Shown: positions 58,263-64,000 of the stretch, one piece after another
Numbering within the stretch: the first letter of the stretch is position 1
How the letters are laid out: each line of letters starts with the position of its first letter
Source: Acinetobacter sp. Ac_5812
GTDB lineage: Bacteria > Pseudomonadota > Gammaproteobacteria > Pseudomonadales > Moraxellaceae
Assembly: GCF_013072695.1 (NCBI RefSeq)
Contig: NZ_LXUK01000008.1
Location: 269,821 to 333,820, forward strand
Direction: 5' to 3'
DNA length: 64,000 bases
Notes under the pieces: model-generated
What the model was told of the DNA's origin: nothing
Databases searched by the model: none
Seen by the model: the letters and a program-made list of their open reading frames with translations, nothing else
Made by a program: the position numbers and the translations under genes

Positions 58263-58481
58263 GTGAAAGCAGCAAGTTTATTATTTCCACTCATTCTATC
58301 CTGCATGATGTCTTTTTTAATCTCAGGCATCACCACATTGAAGGCAGTTGGCTTCATCGATCACTTCTTTTCGATGTGGATGTCAGCATGGATTGTGGCG
58401 TGGATGTTTGCCTTTCCTAGCGTATTGGTCTGCGCGCCAATTGCACAAAGACTGGTGGGCTGGATTCTCAAGAAACGTTAA
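58263..58481 (+). CDS. DUF2798 small membrane protein
   Basis: 72 residues with two hydrophobic helices (LLFPLILSCMMSFLIS and WMSAWIVAWMFAFPSVLVCA), matching DUF2798 as I know it. I prefer GTG 58263, after the stop of the flavodoxin gene, with AAGGA about ten bases upstream. An ATG at 58239 in the same frame would add eight residues. Last gene of the MerR-controlled run. Confidence 0.65.
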   Translation: MKAASLLFPLILSCMMSFLISGITTLKAVGFIDHFFSMWMSAWIVAWMFAFPSVLVCAPIAQRLVGWILKKR

Positions 58482-58490
58482 TGTGCGTTT

Positions 58491-58508
58491 TGTAAGCAAA
58501 AGCCTACA
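58491..58508 (+). promoter_or_regulatory. GacA-type upstream activating sequence, copy 1
   Basis: TGTAAGCAAAAGCCTACA differs at one defined base from the GacA consensus TGTAAG-N6-CTTACA. It is centred about 66 bp before the inferred start of the first sRNA, the usual place for this element on rsm promoters. The next 25 bp (GTGGTGATTGGCGAATAC) are conserved in copy 2. Confidence 0.75.
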
Positions 58509-58565
58509 GTGACTGTGGTGATTGGCGAATACACCTAATGAGATAAATTCACTAATATATCAATC

Positions 58566-58684
58566 ATAGAGAGACAGGATGTCTCATTCAGAATAATAAG
58601 ACACACAGGATGTGGTCGTTGACAGGAGTTGACGGCAACAAACCAAATATGAGAAAGCCTCGACAGGATGTCGGGGCTTTTTTA
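58566..58684 (+). ncRNA. Csr/Rsm-type CsrA-sequestering small RNA, copy 1 (candidate)
   Basis: About 119 nt, from a putative start 8 bases after a TAATAT -10 box to the T run of the terminator. It has four GGA motifs. Hairpin 1 is GAGAC-AGGAT-GTCTC (58,571-58,585). Hairpin 2 is CAC-AGGAT-GTG (58,604-58,614). ACAGGAG at 58,622-58,628 is unpaired or weakly paired. The terminator GCCTCGAC-AGGAT-GTCGGGGC (58,657-58,677) is followed by seven T. ACAGGATGT matches the core of the CsrA-binding consensus (ACA, GGA, UGU around a loop). The -35 region is poor, as expected for an activator-dependent promoter. No reading frame lies inside. Identification is by motif and structure; I cannot run a covariance search. 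Confidence 0.75.
58657..58684 (+). terminator. Terminator of sRNA copy 1 with a CsrA-type loop
   Basis: An 8-bp stem GCCTCGAC / GTCGGGGC (one G-U pair) closes on AGGAT and is followed by TTTTTTT. The terminator doubles as a CsrA-binding hairpin. Confidence 0.9.
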
Positions 58685-58730
58685 TTCAGCTGAATATCTA
58701 AAATTAAACGATTTACCCCTACAGATTGCA

Positions 58731-58759
58731 TTGACTGTTATCGACTTGCTCCCTACCAT
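58731..58759 (+). promoter_or_regulatory. Promoter of the lytic transglycosylase gene, copy 1
   Basis: TTGACT, 17 bases, TACCAT. The same pair with identical spacing is at 59,604-59,632 before copy 2. It lies downstream of the sRNA terminator, so the protein gene is transcribed separately. Confidence 0.6.
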
Positions 58760-58796
58760 CCGCATGTTTTATAGATGACGGTCAAATTGTTTCACG

Positions 58797-59360
58797 ATGA
58801 TAATTTACAACAAATTTTCTTTTTCTCGCTTTCACATTCCTTTTGCTAAATTGAGCCTTATTTTTTTAAGTACTTACTTCACTGTCGCGTGTACCACAAC
58901 CAAAGCACCTACAGTCAATCACTCCCAAAAACTGTCTTCTGGTATTCAAAACGCTTTTTCAGTATCACCAACAACCGCCAATCGGGTTGCTCCCATCATT
59001 CTGCAAACAGCTGAGCGCCACAATATTTCACCACATTTATTGGCTGCGCTGATCCGTCAAGAGTCTAGCTATAGAACTCGTGCACGCTCTTCAGCAGATG
59101 CCGTAGGTTTAACCCAAGTGCGCCCAAAATTCTGGCAACAGTTTTGCCCTGGTGATTTATATGATGAACAGGTTAACATCAATTGTGGTGCCTATATTCT
59201 GGCAAACTATTATCAATCGACAGGTGATTGGGCAAAAGCTCTCGGCTATTACAATGTTGGTCCTACAGGTTACAGAAGAAGCCCGTATATGCGCCAGCAA
59301 GCTGAACGCTATGCCAGTTCGGTTAAACGCCATGAACAAAGCTTAAAAGAAGCGCTATAA
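58797..59360 (+). CDS. SLT-family lytic transglycosylase lipoprotein, copy 1
   Basis: 187 residues. The signal peptide ends in the lipobox TVAC with Cys32. A short linker (NHSQKLSSGIQNAFSVSP) precedes an SLT fold: LLAALIRQESSYRTRARSSADAVGLTQVRP with catalytic Glu89, then NINCGAYILANYY and YYNVGPTGYRRS. It should cleave peptidoglycan to 1,6-anhydro products at the outer membrane. The whole unit with the upstream sRNA is duplicated 878 bp away. The ATG at 58797 lies about 30 bp after the predicted transcription start and has no strong ribosome site. Confidence 0.82.
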   Translation: MIIYNKFSFSRFHIPFAKLSLIFLSTYFTVACTTTKAPTVNHSQKLSSGIQNAFSVSPTTANRVAPIILQTAERHNISPHLLAALIRQESSYRTRARSSADAVGLTQVRPKFWQQFCPGDLYDEQVNINCGAYILANYYQSTGDWAKALGYYNVGPTGYRRSPYMRQQAERYASSVKRHEQSLKEAL

Positions 59361-59368
59361 ACACTTGT

Positions 59369-59386
59369 TGTCAGTCAAAACCTACA
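59369..59386 (+). promoter_or_regulatory. GacA-type upstream activating sequence, copy 2
   Basis: TGTCAGTCAAAACCTACA keeps TGT-AG-N6-C-TACA and differs at two defined bases from TGTAAG-N6-CTTACA. It is exactly 878 bp from copy 1. The conserved GTGGTGATTAGCGAATAC block follows. Confidence 0.6.
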
Positions 59387-59443
59387 GAAATTGTGGTGAT
59401 TAGCGAATACCAGAGATGACTCAACTGCTCTAATCTATAAACC

Positions 59444-59562
59444 ATAAAGAGACAGGATGTCTCATTCAGAACAACAAGAAATACAGGACGTGCTCGTTGA
59501 CAGGAGTTAGCGGCAAGAAACCAAATATGAGAAAGCCTCGACAGGATGTCGGGGCTTTTTTA
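59444..59562 (+). ncRNA. Csr/Rsm-type CsrA-sequestering small RNA, copy 2 (candidate)
   Basis: Collinear with copy 1, no indel from the upstream element to the terminator. The -10 is TAATCT at 59,431. Hairpin 1 GAGAC-AGGAT-GTCTC is at 59,449-59,463. Hairpin 2 TAC-AGGAC-GTG (59,482-59,492) keeps a short stem with one G-U pair. ACAGGAG is at 59,500-59,506. The terminator GCCTCGAC-AGGAT-GTCGGGGC (59,535-59,555) is followed by six T. The strongly conserved parts are the GGA hairpins, the 59,493-59,510 CTCGTTGACAGGAGTT segment and the AACCAAATATGAGAAAG linker. Spacers between them have drifted, as expected if the RNA acts by binding protein. Confidence 0.75.
59535..59561 (+). terminator. Terminator of sRNA copy 2 with a CsrA-type loop
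   Basis: The stem and AGGAT loop are identical to copy 1, followed by TTTTTT. The downstream reading frame has an ATG inside this hairpin that is probably not used. Confidence 0.9.
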
Positions 59563-59603
59563 TGACCCGCTTAAATTCAATTATTACTGTAAAATAACTG
59601 CTA

Positions 59604-59632
59604 TTGACTCCCCTAAACTGAGTGCATACCAT
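59604..59632 (+). promoter_or_regulatory. Promoter of the lytic transglycosylase gene, copy 2
   Basis: TTGACT, 17 bases, TACCAT, matching copy 1 in both hexamers and spacing. Confidence 0.6.
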
Positions 59633-59665
59633 CCTTATACTTCTGTTTGGTATCGGGTTCTGGTT

Positions 59666-60241
59666 TTGCACATCACATCGACTTCTTCTGATCAACATAC
59701 GACCTTCAAACCGTTTGCCTCTATTATTTTCAAGATCAGCCTTGTTGTGTTTGCCATCAGTCTATCTGCCTGTAGCAGTTTAAGCGGGTCCTTTGCCAAC
59801 CGCTCGAATCAACTTTCATCAGGCTTACAAAATGCCTATTCAGTTTCCCCGACTACGGCCAATCGCTTATCGCCGATGATTATTCAAAGTGCCGAGCGTT
59901 ATGATGTATCTCCAACTTTACTTGCAGCCCTGATCCGCCAAGAATCGAACTACAACAGCTCTGCGCGTTCACCAACAGGTGCCATCGGTTTAACTCAAAT
60001 TATTTCCAGCCATTGGCGTCAGTCTTGTCCAGGCAATCTCTATGATGAGAATGTCAATATTAACTGTGGTGCACATGTGCTCTCGACCTACTATAGATCT
60101 GCTGGCAGTTGGTCTAAAGCTGTGGCCTATTACAATGTCGGACCAACAGGCTACGAACGTAGTTTCTGGACGCGTCATAAAGCCAAAAAATATGCACGTT
60201 CAGTCAAACGTCATGAAAAAACACTAAAGAAAGCCCTTTAA
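59666..60241 (+). CDS. SLT-family lytic transglycosylase lipoprotein, copy 2
   Basis: 191 residues from a TTG at 59666. It is a paralogue of the gene at 58,797. The signal peptide ends in the lipobox LSAC (Cys36). The SLT fold has LLAALIRQESNYNSSARSPTGAIGLTQI with catalytic Glu93, NINCGAHVLSTYY and YYNVGPTGYERS. The frame is open back to an ATG at 59,546, but that ATG sits inside the sRNA terminator and upstream of the predicted promoter, so I reject it. TTG gives the same length and leader as copy 1. A GGTT-rich leader offers only a weak ribosome site. Confidence 0.75.
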   Translation: MHITSTSSDQHTTFKPFASIIFKISLVVFAISLSACSSLSGSFANRSNQLSSGLQNAYSVSPTTANRLSPMIIQSAERYDVSPTLLAALIRQESNYNSSARSPTGAIGLTQIISSHWRQSCPGNLYDENVNINCGAHVLSTYYRSAGSWSKAVAYYNVGPTGYERSFWTRHKAKKYARSVKRHEKTLKKAL

Positions 60242-60248
60242 AATCAAT

Positions 60249-60277
60249 AAAAAACCATGCATCAAGCATGGTTTTTT
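60249..60277. terminator. Terminator between the transglycosylase gene and cysK
   Basis: AACCATGC / GCATGGTT with a five-base loop and flanking A/T runs, between convergent genes. Confidence 0.85.
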
Positions 60278-60296
60278 ATTGGGCTGAATAACGAAA

Positions 60297-61298
60297 TTAA
60301 GCTTCGTCAAACAAACCTTCAAATAAGACTGAAGATAAATAACGCTCACCACTATCTGGCAAGATCACGACAATGGTTTTGCCTGCATTTTCAGGACGTT
60401 CTGCAATTTGTGCTGCTGCTGCCAATGCCGCACCACTCGAAATACCGACCAAGATCCCTTCCTGAGTTGCACACTTTCTTGCCCACTCAATGGCATCTGC
60501 GCTATTCACAGGCAGTACTTCATCAACGAGATCTAGGTCCAAGTTTTTAGGAATAAAATTCGCACCAATTCCCTGAATTTTGTGTGGTGCAGGTGTGATG
60601 CTTTCACCACGTTTGGTTTGAGTGATGATTGGTGATTCCGCAGGTTCAACCGCAACTGAATACAATGGTTTATTCTGAACTTGTTCAAAATAACGTGAAA
60701 TACCCGTAATGGTTCCACCCGTTCCCACACCAGCAACCAAAATATCGACTTGACCATTGGTGGCTTGCCAAATTTCAGGACCAGTGGTGTCGGTATGAAT
60801 TTGTGGATTGGCTGGATTCTCAAACTGCTGTGGCAAGAAATATTGTTCTGGATTTTCAGTGGCCAAACGAACAGCCTCATCAACTGCACCTTTCATACCT
60901 TTGGCAGGATCAGTCAGCACTAGATCTGCACCTAAAGCTTTTAGTACTTTTCGACGCTCTAAGCTCATACTGGCTGGCATGGTTAAGGTAATCGGATAAC
61001 CTTTGGCTGCTGCAACAAACGCTAAAGCAATCCCTGTATTACCACTGGTCGGCTCAACAATATGCATACCTGTTTTAAGTACACCACGTTTTTCCGCATC
61101 TGCAATCAACGCTGCACCAATACGACATTTCACTGAGAATGCAGGGTTACGGCTTTCTACTTTTGCCAGTACCGTTGCACCCGTTTTAATCAGGCGATTG
61201 ATACGGACTAAAGGTGTGTTACCAATGGCTTCGGCATTATTTGAATAAACGGCAATACCGAGGTTGGCAGGTGTTGGAAATTGCTGATCGGTCGACAT
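60297..61298 (-). CDS. cysK: Cysteine synthase A
   Basis: A 333-residue PLP enzyme that makes cysteine from O-acetylserine and sulfide. The PLP lysine is Lys57 (NPAFSVKCR). The phosphate-binding loop is [10 protein letters not shown], and the substrate loop is [12 protein letters not shown]. The start at 61298 is supported by AAGGA eight bases upstream. The N-terminus is about 15 residues longer than E. coli CysK. No CysB site is evident. Confidence 0.95.
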   Translation of the reverse strand: MSTDQQFPTPANLGIAVYSNNAEAIGNTPLVRINRLIKTGATVLAKVESRNPAFSVKCRIGAALIADAEKRGVLKTGMHIVEPTSGNTGIALAFVAAAKGYPITLTMPASMSLERRKVLKALGADLVLTDPAKGMKGAVDEAVRLATENPEQYFLPQQFENPANPQIHTDTTGPEIWQATNGQVDILVAGVGTGGTITGISRYFEQVQNKPLYSVAVEPAESPIITQTKRGESITPAPHKIQGIGANFIPKNLDLDLVDEVLPVNSADAIEWARKCATQEGILVGISSGAALAAAAQIAERPENAGKTIVVILPDSGERYLSSVLFEGLFDEA

Positions 61299-61491
61299 GT
61301 TATTTCCTTATTAGATTTGGAATGATTCTTAATCATTATAGGCATGTCAGCCAAGGAGGAAAGTAGAAAACGTTAAGATTTATGAAAAGTTATCATTTTC
61401 AATAGGATAAAATTAGAATTGATTTTATCCTGATTTGCTTCCCTTTGCTCATTAAAATCATTTTATAGATGAATAGTTTAGTGATTAGCAG

Positions 61492-62034
61492 CTACCAAAG
61501 CTCACCCTCACGCCACTCGGTGCAAATCGTATCATCAACTGTACAATGTGATAGCAACGCTTTCAGCCGAATGCTCAACGGATATAGCATGATTTCATTC
61601 TCATCCGTCAGATAAGTAGACCTATCTTGCTGAATATATAAATCGCCTAACCAAGGCGTCCAACCTAATTTTTTATAGAATGTCACATCTTCAGGTTGTA
61701 ATGCAGTAAGTTCATAACCCATATGAGTTAAAGCTTCGATCAAATATCTTAATAACTGTGATGCAAGCCCTTTTCCCCGCATCATTGCATCAGTCGTCAC
61801 ATATTCAACATAAGCGGTTCTCACCTTAACGCTGCCATGAATAATGAAAATTCTATCCGTCCATAAAGCATGTGACACAATCTTATCATCCAAGATAGCA
61901 ACGAGATGAACAGCTGTTTGCATGAAGGCATATTGACTCCAAGGGTCTTCATCAAAAGCAGTAAAACATAGCTCAGCAATCTGTTGTCGCGCTTGTTCAT
62001 TCAGGTCTCGAGCCGCGATAATTTTAAACTGCAT
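61492..62034 (-). CDS. GNAT acetyltransferase resembling AAC(2')-I
   Basis: 180 residues of the GNAT fold: YVEYVTTDAMMRGKGLASQLLRYLI (about 93-117) holds the acetyl-CoA loop RGKGLA. The closing segment TICTEWREGELW at the C-terminus is like the WRxGDxW end of aminoglycoside 2'-N-acetyltransferases, and the N-terminal DLNEQARQQIAELC plus FDEDPW resembles that family too. Overall similarity in memory is moderate, so it may be a housekeeping paralogue with another amine substrate. It is a lone gene with an AT-rich flank. Confidence 0.65.
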   Translation of the reverse strand: MQFKIIAARDLNEQARQQIAELCFTAFDEDPWSQYAFMQTAVHLVAILDDKIVSHALWTDRIFIIHGSVKVRTAYVEYVTTDAMMRGKGLASQLLRYLIEALTHMGYELTALQPEDVTFYKKLGWTPWLGDLYIQQDRSTYLTDENEIMLYPLSIRLKALLSHCTVDDTICTEWREGELW

Positions 62035-62246
62035 AGGGATAGACTCAGCGGAAACTACTCATATCTTAAGCAAAGATTGGACTGGCATGAAGTATTTCTA
62101 GCTAAAAGGATGACTGATAAGAAATGAAATTTCCGTCTCATTTTTAATATTAAAAATAATTGAATCAAGATAATCCCCCCTGAACTATTCAGCCAAAGAA
62201 TATCTAGCTTGAAAGGCTGACTTTAGTTTTACACAATTAGCCAACT

Positions 62247-63866
62247 TTATTGCTGAATTAAATCCAATTCCTCATCGACCAATGTTTGCGTTGTATCACT
62301 CAATAAAATCCCCACTCGCTCACAATGAATCATCAAATGTTCCAACCATCTCTGGGCAGCCAATAGTTCCAAGGTATGGGTCGCAGAGACGTTCCGATTG
62401 GCAGCATCTTCAATAATTCTCTGCCTTACAAACTCTTGTTTTTCTTTCATTTCCTGAGCAATTAAAGATAAATCATTGACGAAACTTTCAGGTATTTTTA
62501 GAAAGGGCTCTTGTAACAAATAGGGAATATTTTGCTCAAGAGTTCCTGCAAAATGTTGTGCTAAAGCATAAACAATCGTTTGATTCTGAATGTTTTCAAT
62601 ATGAGCTACATCATTTAAATCATTACGTAGAACACGAACATAAACCACCAATCTTAATAAGATGATTAAACGATGTTGATCTGCAACAGACTGTGGAACC
62701 GTCATTTGATCTAGATAATGTTCAACTTTAGTCAAAATACGATCAAATTCATCAGTCTTCACCAACGTAGCAACCATTTCACCACGGATACAACGCACCA
62801 CAATGCCATAGATATCAGCAATTGATTGCAACAACACACGTTCAGCTGTCGCAATCGCCAAGGCAGGAACACTATAAAGTGATTCATCTAAATAGCGGGT
62901 TGAAGAAAGTTCCTTTTCTGGTAATAAGCGAACAATCAGCTGCTCAAAACGAGGTAAAAGAGGCATAAAAATACAGGCCCCTAACAAGCTAAAAGCTGTA
63001 TGAAAGGCTGCGACCAATAACACAGGATCTAATTGATGAATGATATTGATTTGATTATATGCCCACATAAATAGAGGGGATAACAGAAGAAAAGCAAAAA
63101 TAGCGGTAACTACATTAAAAATAACATGAACAGCAGCGGTGCGTTTAGCACTTGTCGTCGCACCCAGCGCAGCCAAAACAGCAGTTGCTACGGTTCCGAC
63201 ATTCTGACCAATCACCAAAGCCAGTGTCTGTTCAAGATTAATCGTTTGTGTCGCGAGTGCGGTTAAGGTGGTTGTAATGGCCGCACTCGATGACTGCAAT
63301 ACAATGGTCATTAATATGCCCACTACAACCAAGATTAATTTCATTGTAATGGTGGGTTCAGCCCAATGGGATAGATCAATAAACTGAGCCACACCACTCA
63401 TGGCATCTTGTAAAAGTTGAATACCAAAAAAAAGTAATCCAAAACCCGCCAAAACCAACCCAATAAAAGCAATTTTTTCTTTACCTAATAGTTTTAATAA
63501 AGCACCCACACCAATCAATGGCAGGGCAAAACTAGATATGGAAAACTTTAAGCCAAGTAAAGCAACCATCCAGCCTGTACTGGTCGTGCCAATATTTGCG
63601 CCAATAATTACCCCAATTGCATGGCTAAAGCTTAATACGCCCGCACTGACAAAACCGATCGTTGCCAAAGTCGTGGCGGTCGAAGACTGGACCACAACCG
63701 TTAAACCGATTCCAGATAATAGCGCCTTGATCGGAGAACTAGTAAAGCGAACTAACCATTGACGTAATGCTTCCCCCGCAATTGCTTTCAAGCTGTCTGT
63801 CATTAAAGACATACCTAAAAGAAATAAACCAATCCCACCCATCAATTGCACAATAACGTTAAGCAC
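62247..63866 (-). CDS. Na+/phosphate cotransporter with PhoU domain
   Basis: 539 residues of the NptA/PNaS family. The two QSSS-type repeats are VVQSSTATTLATIGFV (about 58) and VLQSSSAAITTTLTAL (about 190), each at the end of a helix hairpin with the GANIGTT/GQNVGT turns. The C-terminal 200 residues are helical and PhoU-like (about 330-539, with YLDQMTVPQSVADQHRL). It should import or export phosphate with sodium. The 134 bp seen upstream carry no Pho box. Confidence 0.9.
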   Translation of the reverse strand: MLNVIVQLMGGIGLFLLGMSLMTDSLKAIAGEALRQWLVRFTSSPIKALLSGIGLTVVVQSSTATTLATIGFVSAGVLSFSHAIGVIIGANIGTTSTGWMVALLGLKFSISSFALPLIGVGALLKLLGKEKIAFIGLVLAGFGLLFFGIQLLQDAMSGVAQFIDLSHWAEPTITMKLILVVVGILMTIVLQSSSAAITTTLTALATQTINLEQTLALVIGQNVGTVATAVLAALGATTSAKRTAAVHVIFNVVTAIFAFLLLSPLFMWAYNQINIIHQLDPVLLVAAFHTAFSLLGACIFMPLLPRFEQLIVRLLPEKELSSTRYLDESLYSVPALAIATAERVLLQSIADIYGIVVRCIRGEMVATLVKTDEFDRILTKVEHYLDQMTVPQSVADQHRLIILLRLVVYVRVLRNDLNDVAHIENIQNQTIVYALAQHFAGTLEQNIPYLLQEPFLKIPESFVNDLSLIAQEMKEKQEFVRQRIIEDAANRNVSATHTLELLAAQRWLEHLMIHCERVGILLSDTTQTLVDEELDLIQQ

Positions 63867-64000
63867 CGCATTTCCTTGTTATAATTTTCTATTTTCAAAC
63901 CAGCATATCGCCTTTTTATACACTTTTTCTATTTGATTAATGTTGAATTGGTTCATTTCTAATAATATTTCTCCCCACCATAAAAAACACCCCCTCTGCG
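63867..64000. other. Upstream region of the Na/Pi cotransporter (window edge)
   Basis: 134 bp, AT-rich, no reading frame. It should hold the cotransporter promoter on the minus strand. No CTGTCAT repeat is visible. Confidence 0.5.

Noticed and set aside
59546..59665. ATG-initiated extension of the second lytic transglycosylase
   Set aside because: The ATG is inside the sRNA terminator hairpin and upstream of the predicted promoter. The extra 40 residues precede the signal peptide and are absent from the paralogue.

Overview
The window reads as a stretch of Acinetobacter chromosome. The gene set and order are typical of that genus: pbpG, gacA, pilSR, ctpA, gpmI, lptGF, pepA, holC; nrdR-ribD-adenine methylase; glnK-amtB; comM; an OprD/OccAB-type porin; parC; creBCD; cysK. 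Base composition looks moderately AT-rich, and intergenic gaps are very AT-rich. From memory of A. baumannii ParC the protein is close but not identical, so another Acinetobacter species is likely. I see no rRNA, tRNA, CRISPR array, insertion sequence or prophage.

Layout. 1-5.0 kb: pbpG, then a regulatory run of gacA, pilS and pilR. 5.0-12.7 kb: ctpA-gpmI, lptFG, pepA-holC and a coiled-coil protein. 12.7-19.7 kb: riboflavin synthase, an aquaporin, the nrdR-ribD-DNA adenine methylase operon and glnK-amtB. 19.9-26.6 kb: ubiK and an uninterrupted comM, two TorF-type porins around a TSUP exporter, each porin with a perfect sigma-54 promoter, and an OprD porin. 26.7-32.4 kb: ppa, a MAPEG protein, fadD and parC. 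32.7-35.4 kb: an AT-rich accessory island with a PAAR protein (type VI secretion tip), a candidate caspase-fold effector, two tandem near-identical small membrane proteins (probable immunity) and a decayed gene. 35.4-45.5 kb: housekeeping and membrane genes, a lipoprotein behind a Pho box, a DHA2 efflux pump, a GH25 lysozyme and dinB. 45.7-49.4 kb: creBCD with a perfect cre tag. 49.4-58.5 kb: RidA, YgiQ, an MFS pump, a phytase-like lipoprotein behind a five-unit Pho box array, and a MerR-controlled flavodoxin cluster. 58.5-60.2 kb: a tandem duplication in which each copy carries a small RNA and a lytic transglycosylase lipoprotein. 60.3-64 kb: cysK, an AAC(2')-I-like acetyltransferase and a Na/Pi cotransporter.

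The most exciting observation is at 58.49-59.56 kb. Two about 119-nt RNAs, exactly 878 bp apart, carry four GGA motifs each, three of them in AGGAY hairpin loops. The last of these loops is the tip of the intrinsic terminator. Each RNA is preceded by a TGTAAG-N6-CTTACA-like element, the kind bound by GacA. They look like a pair of Acinetobacter CsrB/RsmYZ-type CsrA-sequestering RNAs, and the matching regulator gene gacA lies at the start of the same window. Second is the PAAR/caspase-like effector/double immunity island. Third are several readable regulons: Pho boxes on two lipoprotein genes, sigma-54 on both TorF porins, a cre tag before creD and a SoxR-like operator in the MerR cluster.
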